64,000 bases of DNA from Hoyosella levis (GTDB lineage: Bacteria; Actinomycetota; Actinomycetes; Mycobacteriales; Mycobacteriaceae): contig NZ_BQYM01000012.1 of NCBI RefSeq assembly GCF_026008515.1, positions 1-64,000 of the forward strand. Direction: 5' to 3'. The position numbers were made by a program, and so were the translations under genes. Of this stretch, positions 52,993-62,269 are shown one piece after another (within the stretch, counting starts at the first letter, position 1; every line of letters starts with the position of its first letter). The notes below the pieces were generated by a model. The model had not been told where the DNA came from, made no database searches, and saw only the letters and a list, made by a program, of their open reading frames with translations.

Positions 52993-54192
52993 TCATCGGG
53001 AGACGACGGCGCACGAATTGAAGCCGCCGATGCCGCGCGCCAGCACCAGCGCGTGCTCCGCGTCGTGGGAGCGCGGCGTGCCGACGACGACGTCGAGACC
53101 GAGGGCGTCTGTGCCATCGAGGCCGGGGGCGGGAGGCAGCAGACCGTCGCCGAACGACTGCAGGGCAACGACCACGTCGACCGGCGCGCCACCGGACAGC
53201 AGGCGTCCAGTGCCGGTCTTGGACACGACCACGGGAACGGCTCCGAGGACGTCTCGCAGAACGTCGGCCTCCATCTGGTCGCGCTCGGTCGTCCCGTAGG
53301 CGTCGGCCACGACGAACCCGATGTCGCCGGGCCCCAGGCCCGCGTCGGCGAGGGCGGCGATGACCGCGGCGGCGAGGTTCGGCCCACGACTGCTGCCGGG
53401 GCGGGGGTCGAAGGTCGCGGCGTAGCCGCTGAGCCGGCCGCGGACGGGCGCGTGGCGGGCGCGGGCGTGCTCGGCGTCCTCCAGCACGAGCATCGCGCCG
53501 CCCTCACCCGGCACCCATCCTGTCGCCGCGCTGCTGAACGGGCGGTAGGCCAGGTCGGGGTCAGTCGCGCTGGACAGCTCGCCCGTCATCATCAGGGCGA
53601 CCCAGGCCCACGGGCAGACGGTGGCGTCCATGCCTCCGGCGACCACGGCGACCGTGCCGTTGCGCACCTGGCGGCGTGCTTGGCCGAGCGCGTCGAGACC
53701 ACCGGCCTGGTCGGAGACGATCACCCCGCTGGGTCCCTTGAGGCCGTGCCGGATGGAGATCTGGCCGGAGTTCACCGCATAGAACCAGGCGAACGACTGG
53801 TAGGCGCTGACGTGCTTGCTGCCGTCACGCCAAAGCTTCGCGAGCTCGTTCTGGCCGAACTCGAAGCCACCGGCGGTCGATGCGGTCACCACGCCGATGT
53901 CGAACGGGTCGACCGTGTCTGCGTCGAGACCAGACTCGGCCAGCGCCTCGTCCGCGGCGGTCAGCGCCATCTGGGTCATCCGGTCGGTCTGCGGGAGCAG
54001 GCGCCGACTGAGATGGTCCTCCCCGGCGAAGCCGTCGACCTCGCCTGCGACCCGCACAGGGTAGTTCCGAGCGTCGAAGCGGGTCACCGGACCGATCGCG
54101 CGCTCCGCGCCCAGCGTGTGCTGGCGGAACTGCTTTGCGCCGATGCCCGTCGGGGCGACGACACCTAGCCCGGTGAAGACTGGTGCCATCAT
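52993..54192 (-). CDS. Chain-length factor (ketosynthase beta)
   Basis: 399 aa with a ketosynthase fold but Gln in place of the active-site Cys: [14 protein letters not shown], the hallmark of CLFs, which decarboxylate malonyl-ACP and set chain length. It overlaps the KS-alpha gene by four bases (ATGA), which ensures equal synthesis of the heterodimer. Confidence 0.95.
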   Translation of the reverse strand: MMAPVFTGLGVVAPTGIGAKQFRQHTLGAERAIGPVTRFDARNYPVRVAGEVDGFAGEDHLSRRLLPQTDRMTQMALTAADEALAESGLDADTVDPFDIGVVTASTAGGFEFGQNELAKLWRDGSKHVSAYQSFAWFYAVNSGQISIRHGLKGPSGVIVSDQAGGLDALGQARRQVRNGTVAVVAGGMDATVCPWAWVALMMTGELSSATDPDLAYRPFSSAATGWVPGEGGAMLVLEDAEHARARHAPVRGRLSGYAATFDPRPGSSRGPNLAAAVIAALADAGLGPGDIGFVVADAYGTTERDQMEADVLRDVLGAVPVVVSKTGTGRLLSGGAPVDVVVALQSFGDGLLPPAPGLDGTDALGLDVVVGTPRSHDAEHALVLARGIGGFNSCAVVSR

Positions 54193-55463
54193 CGCGCACC
54201 CCCTCCGCTGAGCACCATGGCGCTCTGGAAGCCGCCGAAGCCGCTGCCGACGGTGAGGACGGTGTCGATGGAACTCTCCCGCGCGGTGATCGGCACGTAG
54301 TCCAGGTCGCACTCCGGGTCGGACTCGTGCAGGTTGGCGGTCGGCGGCGCGACGTCGTGGCGGATCGCCAGCACCGAGGCGGCGATCTCGATCGATCCGA
54401 TAGCCCCGAGCGAGTGCCCGACCATCGACTTGATCGAGCTGATCGGCACGTCGTAGGCGTGCTGCCCGAGGGATCTCTTGAACGCCGCCGTCTCGTGCCG
54501 GTCGTTCTGCTTGGTGCCGGACCCGTGTGCGTTGACGTAGTCGATGGTCTCGGCCGCGATCCCCGCGAGACGCAGGGCGTTGTCGATCGCCTCGGACATC
54601 TCCGCGCCGTCGGCTCGAAGCCCGGTCATGTGGTAGGCGTTGCACCGCGAGGCATAGCCGCTGACTTCGGCCAGCACCTCTGCACCGCGGCGCCGGGCCC
54701 GCTCCCGTTCCTCCAGGACGAAGAACGCAGCGCCCTCCCCGAGCACGAAGCCGTTGCGGCTCGCGTCGAACGGCCTGGAGGCGTGCGCGGGGTCGTCGGT
54801 ACGGGGTGTGGTCGCCTTGATCGCGTCGAAGCAGGCCATCGTGATCGGTGAGATCGGTGCGTCGGTCGCCCCGGCGAAGACGACGTCCGCGCTTCCGTCG
54901 GCGACCAGCTGGGCCCCGAACCCGACGGCGTCGATGCCCGACGTGCAGCCGGTCGACACCACGTGCACCGGACCCTCCGCGCCCACCTCCCACGCGACCT
55001 CCGAGGCGAAGCTGCTCGGCACCATCTGCTGGTAGAGGAAGGGCACCGCGTAGCGATGGTCGACCTCGTGGAGGCGGCCCCCGTCGCTGACCACTCGGTA
55101 CTCCTGGTCAAGGTTCGTCGTGGCGCCAACTGCGGTGCCGAGGGAGACCCCGACCCGGTGCGGATCGAGCGCGGCGAGGTCGAGCCCGCTGCTGGCTACC
55201 GCCTCCCGGACCGCTGCGAGCGCGAGCTGGCCGGCCCGGTCGATGCGCCGGGTATCGTGGGGCCCCAGGCCGTGCGCCTCCGGCGCGAAGTCGATCTCTG
55301 CAGCGACCTGGGAACGGAACGGGCTCGGGTCGAAGAAGGTGATCCGCCTGGTCGCAGTACGCCCCGAGGTCAGCAGGGACCAGAAGGCCTCGACCCCGGT
55401 GCCACCTGCCGCCAGCACCCCGATGCCCGTAATCGCCACCCGCCTCTGGTTGTTCCTATGCAT
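54189..55463 (-). CDS. Ketosynthase alpha of minimal type II PKS
   Basis: 424 aa. Active-site Cys in [13 protein letters not shown]; His residues in [14 protein letters not shown] and [11 protein letters not shown] complete the triad. It condenses malonyl units into an aromatic polyketide backbone (length set by the CLF). GGAGG lies before ATG 55463. The cyclase gene upstream overlaps it by eight bases. Confidence 0.96.
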   Translation of the reverse strand: MHRNNQRRVAITGIGVLAAGGTGVEAFWSLLTSGRTATRRITFFDPSPFRSQVAAEIDFAPEAHGLGPHDTRRIDRAGQLALAAVREAVASSGLDLAALDPHRVGVSLGTAVGATTNLDQEYRVVSDGGRLHEVDHRYAVPFLYQQMVPSSFASEVAWEVGAEGPVHVVSTGCTSGIDAVGFGAQLVADGSADVVFAGATDAPISPITMACFDAIKATTPRTDDPAHASRPFDASRNGFVLGEGAAFFVLEERERARRRGAEVLAEVSGYASRCNAYHMTGLRADGAEMSEAIDNALRLAGIAAETIDYVNAHGSGTKQNDRHETAAFKRSLGQHAYDVPISSIKSMVGHSLGAIGSIEIAASVLAIRHDVAPPTANLHESDPECDLDYVPITARESSIDTVLTVGSGFGGFQSAMVLSGGGAR

Positions 55464-55797
55464 CGCCGGTGCCCTCCGCCGTCCAGTCGTAGAAGCGTTC
55501 CGCCATCGCGTCCGAGGGCGAGCGCCAGGTCGCCGGGTCATAGGCCGAGATGAAGGGCTTCAGGTCCTCGCTGATTTGCACGAACCGGGGGTCCTGCTTG
55601 GCTCCCTCGATCCGCTCACGCCCCCGGGAGTCGTCGAAGTCCTGCAGGTGGAAGTAGAGGCCGCGGTAGAAGAACAGCTGCCGACGGCGGGTGCCCATCA
55701 GGTGCGGCATCTCGCCACGGTCGAACTCGGCGAAGATGCGCTGGACGGAGCCGACAGAACCGGGCTCCATGCGGGCCACGATCAATGAGCTGGTCAT
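55456..55797 (-). CDS. TcmI-family polyketide cyclase
   Basis: 113 aa, full length for the family. Contains [19 protein letters not shown] and [19 protein letters not shown], then HxW-like [19 protein letters not shown]. In angucycline clusters the homologues (PgaF, JadI) close the last rings of the benz[a]anthracene. It overlaps KS-alpha. Confidence 0.93.
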   Translation of the reverse strand: MTSSLIVARMEPGSVGSVQRIFAEFDRGEMPHLMGTRRRQLFFYRGLYFHLQDFDDSRGRERIEGAKQDPRFVQISEDLKPFISAYDPATWRSPSDAMAERFYDWTAEGTGDA

Positions 55798-55830
55798 GGG
55801 GTGCTCCTAGGTCTGGGTCAGTGGGATGGA

Positions 55831-57321
55831 CTACGCGGTGGCCCGGAGGGGATACGACGACGGTCCGCACCAAGCGGACAACGCCACCTCCAGGGGTTGG
55901 TCGCTGTGGGGGGCGGTCCAGGCGACGTACCCGTCGGGGCGGACCAGGAGAGCTTTCGTCCCCGAGAGGCGGTCGCTGCCGCTCTCCGGCCCGGTGTGGA
56001 CGACGATCTTGTCTGCCCACGGCTCGGCACGCTCGCGCAGCGCCGGGGAGTCGGCGAGATCGAGGAGGACGGCCTGGCCTTGGCGCAGCAGGTGAAGGGC
56101 CGCGGTCGCCCCGCCCGCGCCGTCGAGCAGCACATCGGGAACCCGTCGGCCGAGCAGCGGGTGCTCGCCGCCGCCCATGGGGTAGACGATGTCGAGCCCG
56201 CTGACCTTGGCCGCGAAGAAGCGCGCGACGTCGAGCTCGTGCACGAGCGTGCCGAGAAAGTCGCGCAGCGGCCCGGCCTCCTCGCCGCGGAGGAAGAGCA
56301 CGCCCTGGGCCCGGGTGTTGTCGAGCAGGCGCTTGCCGACCGGGTGCCGCTCGTCGTGGTATGAGTCAAGCAGCGCCTCGGGCGCGTCGCCACGGACCAC
56401 GGCGGCCAGCTTCCAGCCGAGGTTGAAGGCATCCTGGAGACTGGTGTTCATGCCCTGGCCGCCGGCGGGCAGGTGGATGTGGGCGCTATCCCCGGCGAGC
56501 AGGACCCGACCGCGACGATACTGCGTCACTTGGAAGGCCGCGTCGCCGAAGGCGCTCATCCACACCGAGGTCGACCCGGAGATGTCCTGGCCGGTGATCC
56601 GCTTCCATCCGGCCGCGACCTCACTGAACTCGGGAGGGGCGGTACGACGGCGCGGCGGCGCCTCGCGCTCGCAGACCACGATCCGGGTCGTCCCGTCAGG
56701 GAGCGGAGCGCTCATCACCATGCCGCCGTCAGTGACCTCGCCGATCATCCGGGTGGCGATCTCGGTGTCCGGGTAGATGTCGCCGAGGAACATCTCGCGG
56801 GTGGCTGGAACCCCGCGGAAGCTGAAGCCGCCGAGGCGGCGTACAGTGCTGCGCCCGCCATCGCAGCCGACGAGGTAGGCGCAGCGGCGCCGGCGTACCT
56901 CTCCTGCCGCGTCGCGGGTCTCGACCTCGACGCCGTCCGCCGTGGCCGCGAAGGCCAGCAGCTCGACACCGCGCTCGATGCGCACCCCGACCTTGAGGGC
57001 ACGGGTCTCGAGAACCGCCTCGGTCTGGTGCTGGGGCACGGTCTTGGCCGCCTGCTGGGAGCCCTCAAGGACGCTGAAGTCGACGGGGATGCCTCCGAAG
57101 TGGCCGGCGTCGGAGATCTCGATCTTCCCGAACTCTCCCAGCAGTCCCCGCTGGTCGAAGACGTCCTTGGTGACGCAGGTGAAGCCCAGGCCGCGGGACT
57201 GGCCCGTCGGGGCGTGCAGCTTTTCGACGATGACGACGTCGTCCACGCCACCGAGCCGCAGCTCGATCGCCAGCAGGAGTCCAGCCGGGCCAGCGCCGAT
57301 GATGATGACGGGGTGGTCCAT
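55831..57321 (-). CDS. FAD-dependent aromatic monooxygenase (PgaE-like)
   Basis: 496 aa. FAD motif IIGAGPAGLLLAIEL, DG motif GCDGGRSTVRRLGG, and GD motif VLLAGDSAHIHLPAGGQGMN; a C-terminal thioredoxin-like domain follows. PgaE/JadH-type enzymes hydroxylate C12 of the angucycline core and work with the PgaM-type enzyme. It is the first gene of the large leftward operon; ATG 57321. Confidence 0.94.
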   Translation of the reverse strand: MDHPVIIIGAGPAGLLLAIELRLGGVDDVVIVEKLHAPTGQSRGLGFTCVTKDVFDQRGLLGEFGKIEISDAGHFGGIPVDFSVLEGSQQAAKTVPQHQTEAVLETRALKVGVRIERGVELLAFAATADGVEVETRDAAGEVRRRRCAYLVGCDGGRSTVRRLGGFSFRGVPATREMFLGDIYPDTEIATRMIGEVTDGGMVMSAPLPDGTTRIVVCEREAPPRRRTAPPEFSEVAAGWKRITGQDISGSTSVWMSAFGDAAFQVTQYRRGRVLLAGDSAHIHLPAGGQGMNTSLQDAFNLGWKLAAVVRGDAPEALLDSYHDERHPVGKRLLDNTRAQGVLFLRGEEAGPLRDFLGTLVHELDVARFFAAKVSGLDIVYPMGGGEHPLLGRRVPDVLLDGAGGATAALHLLRQGQAVLLDLADSPALRERAEPWADKIVVHTGPESGSDRLSGTKALLVRPDGYVAWTAPHSDQPLEVALSAWCGPSSYPLRATA

Positions 57322-57546
57322 GGCAGTGGCCTTTCGCAGAGGAAACGGGCACGAGAGATTGCCTGTAAAGGCGAAAAGAATATGCTTGCATATCCCGTTC
57401 CAGTGATAATCGATGGGATTATCTGGAAATCGCGAATACACCTCATCATGTCTGTTCCGGACGAGCGATATCAAGCAAACAATGCAAGGCCTGTGTGAGC
57501 GAATAAGGCACGGATGTCAGGCGAATGTGAAGCCACCATAGACTCC
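57322..57546 (-). promoter_or_regulatory. Promoter region of the polyketide operon with two palindromes
   Basis: 225 bp of AT-rich DNA between the biotin carboxylase and PgaE-like genes. Perfect palindrome ATATGC-TT-GCATAT at 57380-57393 and inverted repeat GATAATC-GATGG-GATTATC at 57405-57423. They are likely binding sites for a pathway regulator, such as the TetR protein at 60584; the partner is not shown. Confidence 0.55.
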
Positions 57547-59409
57547 TCACTCCGTGACCAAGCGGACCAGCAGACTGCCTGCCTCGATCGCGTCGCCGGG
57601 GCCGCATTGCACCGACTCGACCCTGCCAGCGCGGGTGCTCTGCACCGGGAGCTCCATCTTCATCGCCTCCAGCACGGCCAGCGTCTGGCCTGCCTCCACG
57701 GCGTCCCCCTCGACAACGAGCAGCCGAACGACGGTGCCGTTCATCGGAGCGCGCACCTCAACGCCTTCCCCGCTGGCCTGGTGGACGGCCCGGCCCGGCT
57801 CGAACCGGCGACGCGGTGGAGGGGACAGAGCACGGGCCGGCTCGGTGCTCGGACCGTCCGCCGACCCGAGCAACCGCTCCACCCCCTCGCGGGGCAGACG
57901 GACCTGGATCCGGCGCCCGTCCACCTCGACCGCGAGGTCGAGGTGGGGGTTTGCCTGGTCGGGGCACGGCAGCTCAACTGGATGCAACGGCGGCGCGGAC
58001 ACTTCCAGGTCGGCGTCCTCCAACCATCGGGTGTGGATCCCGAGTGCGCCCCCGGGCGCGGTGAAGTCCGGGTGATCCAGCAGCGCCTCGTAGAGCGGTG
58101 CCACCGTGACCACGCCTTCGATCTCAAGCTCACGCAGCGCGCGCCGTGCCCGCCGCAGGGCGTGGTCCCGGCTGTCTCCTACCACGATCACCTTGGCCAG
58201 CAACGAGTCGAAGGCGCTGGTTACCTCGCTCCCGTGGCGCACGCCGGAGTCGACGCGGACTCCCGGGCCCATCGGCACCTGGTACACCGCCACCCGCCCC
58301 ACCGCTGGCAAGAAGCCTGCCCCGGCATCCTCGGCGTTGATGCGGAACTCGATCGCGTGGCCGTGCGACGCGGGGTCGCCCGGGTAGAGCCGGGCACCGC
58401 GAGCGAGCCTGATCTGCTCAGCTACCAGGTCGGTGCCGGTGATCTCCTCGGAGACCGGATGCTCAACCTGGAGACGGGTGTTGACCTCCAGGAAGCTCAC
58501 GGTCCCGTCCACGCCGACGAGGAACTCACAAGTGCCGGCACCGACGTACCCGGCCGCGGCGAGCAGGGCCCGCGAGGATTCCACGATGACCTTCTCAGTC
58601 AGTTCGTCGAGGAAGGGCGCTGGCGCCTCCTCCACCAGCTTCTGGCTGCGCCGCTGCAGGCTGCAGTCACGGGTGGAGACCACGACGACGGTGCCGTCGG
58701 CATCGGCGAGGCATTGGGTCTCCACGTGCCGGGGGCGCTCGATCAACCGCTCCACGAAGCACTCCCCACGACCGAAGGCCGCGGTGGCCTCTCGCACGGC
58801 GGCCGCGAACTGCTCAGGAACCTCCTCGCGGGTGTGAACCATCTTCAGGCCGCGCCCACCGCCCCCGTGGGCAGCCTTGATCACGACCGGGAGGCCGTGG
58901 CTGTCGACGAACGCCGTCACCTCCTCGACGTCCGCAACGGGGCCTGGCGTCCCCGGTGCGAGCGGGGTGCCGACGCGAGCCGCGAGCTCGCGCGCCCGCA
59001 CCTTGTCCCCGAGCCGTGCGATCACCTCGGGCGGCGGGCCGATCCAGACCAGACCGGCGGCGAGGACCGCCTCCGCGAAGCGGGCGTCCTCGGAGAGGAA
59101 GCCGTAGCCCGGGTGCACGGCATCGGCACGGGCGGCACGGGCCACGCCTACCAGCCGGGAAGCGTCCAGGTACGCCGCCGCACCGGCGGCACCGAGCGCG
59201 TAGGCCTCGTCGGCTAGTCGCACGTGCGGGCTGTCGCGGTCCTGCTCGGCGTACACCGCGACGGAGGTGATGCCGAGATCGCGACAGGTGCGCACGACCC
59301 GGAGGGCGATCTCGCCGCGGTTGGCCACCAAAACCCGCTCCACGGCAGGACCGACGCCCTCATCGAAGGTGGTCAGGAAACGCTGGCTCGGTTGCGGCAT
59401 AACGAGCAT
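57547..59409 (-). CDS. Acyl-CoA carboxylase biotin carboxylase/BCCP (alpha) subunit
   Basis: 620 aa. Biotin carboxylase domain: VLVANRGEIALRVVRTCR, HPGYGFLSED, ATP-grasp Gly-rich KAAHGGGGRGLKMV, EVNTRLQVEHPVSE. The C-terminal biotin carrier domain has LEAMKMELP, the Lys being biotinylated. It supplies malonyl-CoA with the carboxyltransferase at 45301 (JadJ-like). ATG 59409 or 59400 are both possible, with weak ribosome sites. It is divergent from the malonyltransferase gene. Confidence 0.94.
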   Translation of the reverse strand: MLVMPQPSQRFLTTFDEGVGPAVERVLVANRGEIALRVVRTCRDLGITSVAVYAEQDRDSPHVRLADEAYALGAAGAAAYLDASRLVGVARAARADAVHPGYGFLSEDARFAEAVLAAGLVWIGPPPEVIARLGDKVRARELAARVGTPLAPGTPGPVADVEEVTAFVDSHGLPVVIKAAHGGGGRGLKMVHTREEVPEQFAAAVREATAAFGRGECFVERLIERPRHVETQCLADADGTVVVVSTRDCSLQRRSQKLVEEAPAPFLDELTEKVIVESSRALLAAAGYVGAGTCEFLVGVDGTVSFLEVNTRLQVEHPVSEEITGTDLVAEQIRLARGARLYPGDPASHGHAIEFRINAEDAGAGFLPAVGRVAVYQVPMGPGVRVDSGVRHGSEVTSAFDSLLAKVIVVGDSRDHALRRARRALRELEIEGVVTVAPLYEALLDHPDFTAPGGALGIHTRWLEDADLEVSAPPLHPVELPCPDQANPHLDLAVEVDGRRIQVRLPREGVERLLGSADGPSTEPARALSPPPRRRFEPGRAVHQASGEGVEVRAPMNGTVVRLLVVEGDAVEAGQTLAVLEAMKMELPVQSTRAGRVESVQCGPGDAIEAGSLLVRLVTE

Positions 59410-59586
59410 GCTAATCGTGTGAACCGACTGATTTGTCAGGCCAAGGAGAGAATTTGGATCGACGCGACAATTGTTCCGCAATTGCGGGCGGTGAATTCTT
59501 GACCTTGGCCTGACGCAGGGCGCAGTTTCGTTAATCCTCGCCTGCGCGGGCGCTGCGAGGCATAAACCGGCAATAACCTCGGTCAC
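59410..59586. promoter_or_regulatory. Divergent promoter region of carboxylase and malonyltransferase genes
   Basis: 177-bp gap between two divergent genes. Contains CAATTG-TTCCG-CAATTG (59468-59484), a spaced repeat of a palindromic word and a candidate operator, and TTGACC at about 59499 as a possible -35 box for the rightward gene. Confidence 0.4.
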
Positions 59587-60486
59587 ATGATCGCAATTGT
59601 CTTTCCTGGCCAGGGCGCGCAGCGCCCCGGTGGCCTGGTCCCCTGGTTGGAGGTGCCCCGCTTCGCTGACGCGTTGGATCGGTTCGCCGACGCCGCGGGC
59701 CTAGACCTGGTCGCCCTCGGCACGACCGCCGATGCCGCCACGATCACCGACACCTCCGTCGCCCAGCCCCTCATCGTCGCCACCGGCATCGCCACCGCGC
59801 GCCTGCTTGACCTCGACCCGCAGCAGACGGTGTGGGCGGGCCACTCAGTCGGCGAGCTGACCGCCGCCGCACTGGCCGGTTGCCTACGGGACGAGGACGC
59901 CGTGCGCCTCGCCGCCGAGCGCGGCCGAGCGATGGCCGCCGCGAGCCAGGACGCGCCCACGGGCATGTCCGCCGTCCTCGGCGGCGAGCCGACCGAGGTC
60001 CGGGCCGTCCTGCGCGCGCTCGGGCTGACCCCCGCCAACCTCAACGGGCCCGACCAGATCGTCGCCGCCGGCACGGTCGAACAGCTCGACGCCCTGCGCA
60101 CGGCACCGCCGCACGGCGCCCGGGTGGTCGCGCTCCGGGTCACCGGGGCCTTCCACAGCGAGCACATGCGGCCCGCGCAGGAACGCTTCGCGCGCGCCGT
60201 CGCTGCCGTACGGCCAGCGGAGCCATCGGGCACCCTGCTGTCAAACGCCGACGGCATGCCGATCTCCTCCGGCGCCGAGGTGCTGGCCCGCCTGGTCCGT
60301 CAGGTGTGCGCGCCAGTGCGCTGGGACCTGACCGCGAGCAACCTCGCGACCCTAGCCCGCCACGTCGTGGAGGTCGCCCCAGCGGGGACGCTGGCGGGGC
60401 TGTTGCGGCGCAGTGCCCCCACCTTGGATGTGGTCGCGCTCCGGGGTCCGAAAGACTTGCCGGTCACCACAACCGGGCACCGCTGA
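59587..60486 (+). CDS. Malonyl-CoA:ACP acyltransferase
   Basis: 299 aa. FPGQGAQRPG, nucleophile Ser in AGHSVGELTAAAL, catalytic His in TGAFHSEHM. It loads malonyl groups onto the cluster ACP. Many type II clusters borrow this enzyme from fatty acid synthesis; here a dedicated copy is present, as in jadomycin-type clusters. Confidence 0.94.
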   Translation: MIAIVFPGQGAQRPGGLVPWLEVPRFADALDRFADAAGLDLVALGTTADAATITDTSVAQPLIVATGIATARLLDLDPQQTVWAGHSVGELTAAALAGCLRDEDAVRLAAERGRAMAAASQDAPTGMSAVLGGEPTEVRAVLRALGLTPANLNGPDQIVAAGTVEQLDALRTAPPHGARVVALRVTGAFHSEHMRPAQERFARAVAAVRPAEPSGTLLSNADGMPISSGAEVLARLVRQVCAPVRWDLTASNLATLARHVVEVAPAGTLAGLLRRSAPTLDVVALRGPKDLPVTTTGHR

Positions 60487-60583
60487 CCGTCACCCGACCT
60501 GGTGTCCAGTCGATCGGCATGCGCTCGACATGCGGTCGCGACCCATCGCTGGACACCACTAGTTCAATCCCCCGTCATATAGA

Positions 60584-61246
60584 ATGGACAATCGTGACAA
60601 CGACCTCGCAGGCCACATGACCAAGTCCCGTGACCTGCTCGATGGGGCACTGCGGACCTTCGCCCGCAACGGCTACGCCCGCAGCAGCATCGTGATGATC
60701 GCCTCCGAAGCTGGCGTCTCCACCCGCACCATCTACAACCAGTACGCCAGCAAGGCCGAGCTCTTCGAAGCCGTCATCGAGTTCAGCACCCGGCAGATGG
60801 CCGACCACCACATCGCCCTCGTCCGTGCATCCATGGTCGGCCGCTCCCTCCCCGACGCCCTCCTCGACTTCGCCGAACGCTGGGTCCGAGCCGACGGCCG
60901 ATACGCCGACCACCACGCCCTGGTCCGCCAAGTCCAGGCCGAGCGCGAGCACATCCCCCAATCCGCCCTCGACACCTGGGTCACCCTCGGCCCCCTCCGC
61001 GTCCGCGCTGTCCTCGAGGACGAGCTGCGCCGCCTCTTCGCCGAAGCCGGCGCCCCCCTGCATGACCCCGCCACCGCCGCTACCCACCTCATGCTCCTCA
61101 TAGGCGGCGACCCCATTTCCCGCGGCTTCTACCGCGCCCAACCCCTCGACGAGACCTACCTCGTTACCCTCGCCCGCGACGGCGCACGCACCTTCCTGAA
61201 GGCTTACGCCGGGGTCGACCTGGTGGCCGATGCCCACTCGCGCTGA
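60584..61246 (+). CDS. TetR-family regulator
   Basis: 220 aa. The N-terminal HTH (LLDGALRTFARNGYARSS, then EAGVSTRTIYNQYASKAELF) is followed by a ligand-binding helical domain. It sits within the polyketide cluster and probably controls the export or biosynthetic genes in response to the product or an intermediate. The upstream 97 bp are AT-richer and may contain its own site. A start at ATG 60617 (MTKSRDLL) is also possible. Confidence 0.9.
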   Translation: MDNRDNDLAGHMTKSRDLLDGALRTFARNGYARSSIVMIASEAGVSTRTIYNQYASKAELFEAVIEFSTRQMADHHIALVRASMVGRSLPDALLDFAERWVRADGRYADHHALVRQVQAEREHIPQSALDTWVTLGPLRVRAVLEDELRRLFAEAGAPLHDPATAATHLMLLIGGDPISRGFYRAQPLDETYLVTLARDGARTFLKAYAGVDLVADAHSR

Positions 61247-61294
61247 GCGGGCACCTGACCGACGGTTGCGCTCCTGGACAAGGACGGTGACGCG

Positions 61295-62050
61295 CTACGG
61301 GCGGCGGCCCCAGGTGCGGATCCCCAGCGTCGTGATGTCCTGGTAGGTGGGGTCGTCGAGCGTGGCCAGCCACGCGGTGATCAGGTCGTGGGTGAGCAGG
61401 CCGCGGCTGACCAGCGTCTCGCGCTCCACCCGCATCCGCACGTCCATCAGCGCGTTCTCGGCAGCACCCTGGCCGGGTCCGAGAGGTCGCACCGACGACC
61501 CGACGTCGAGCAGGCCGGCCCGGGCCAGCAGGGAGGGCAGGCGGCGGGCCAGGCGCAGGTTGGCGCCTGCGTTCGCGGCGGCCTGCACGTACCCCTCCAG
61601 GACCTGTCGCCCCAGGTCGGTCGCGGCGTCCTCGGCCGGCATGAAGTAGAAGTCTTCCGCGACCAGCACCCCGCCGGGCCGCAGCCACGTGCTCCAGCGC
61701 TCGAGGGCGGCCAGCGGATCCATGATCCCGGACAGGACAGCACGCACGAAGACCAAGTCGAATGTCCCAGTAGGAAGGGCATGCGTGGTGGCGTCGGCCA
61801 GCACGACCTCGCAGCGCGGCAGGTCCCGCAGCCGGCCCAGGCCAGTGTCGTCGATGTCCAGGGCGACGACATCGGCACCGAGCTCGTCGTGGAACCAGGC
61901 GCTCATCGACCCCGAGCCAGCACCCACGTCGATCACCCGCGCTCCTGCCGGCAGTGCCAGCGACCGTACGAACCGCTGGCTCTGCTCGTCGTAGTTGCGC
62001 TCCCAGGCCACCACGATATCGGCAGCCGTCACCTCAGGGGCAGTGGTCAT
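61295..62050 (-). CDS. SAM-dependent methyltransferase
   Basis: 251 aa, class I fold: motif I VIDVGAGSGSMSAWF, acidic residue in VVALDIDDTG, motif VLADATTHALP and FDLVFVRAVL. Probably an O- or C-methyltransferase that decorates the polyketide. It overlaps the ferredoxin stop by four bases, so it is in the P450-ferredoxin-methyltransferase operon. Confidence 0.88.
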   Translation of the reverse strand: MTTAPEVTAADIVVAWERNYDEQSQRFVRSLALPAGARVIDVGAGSGSMSAWFHDELGADVVALDIDDTGLGRLRDLPRCEVVLADATTHALPTGTFDLVFVRAVLSGIMDPLAALERWSTWLRPGGVLVAEDFYFMPAEDAATDLGRQVLEGYVQAAANAGANLRLARRLPSLLARAGLLDVGSSVRPLGPGQGAAENALMDVRMRVERETLVSRGLLTHDLITAWLATLDDPTYQDITTLGIRTWGRRP

Positions 62051-62268
62051 GCTGATCGACTCCTCTCGTTCTCGATGATCGAGAGCGCACCCATCGGGCA
62101 GCACTCGACCGCGTCATTGAGCTCCTGGGGCACGTCCCCGAGGAGGAGATCGGATGAAGCGCGTCGCGGCCGGTGGTCGTTGCCGACCTCCAGGTGGTCC
62201 GGCGCCATCGCGGTGCACAGTCCCGACGCGCGGCACAGTTCGAGGTCGACCTCGACCCGCCACCCCAC
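62047..62268 (-). CDS. P450-associated ferredoxin (3Fe-4S type)
   Basis: 73 aa. Cysteines in ELCRASGLCTAMAP and AVECCPMGAL; the second Cys of a 4Fe-4S set is replaced, which points to a 3Fe-4S cluster as in many actinobacterial P450 ferredoxins. It passes electrons to the adjacent P450. The GTG at 62268 has GGGAGG upstream. Confidence 0.9.
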   Translation of the reverse strand: MGWRVEVDLELCRASGLCTAMAPDHLEVGNDHRPRRASSDLLLGDVPQELNDAVECCPMGALSIIENERSRSA

Positions 62269-62269
62269 G

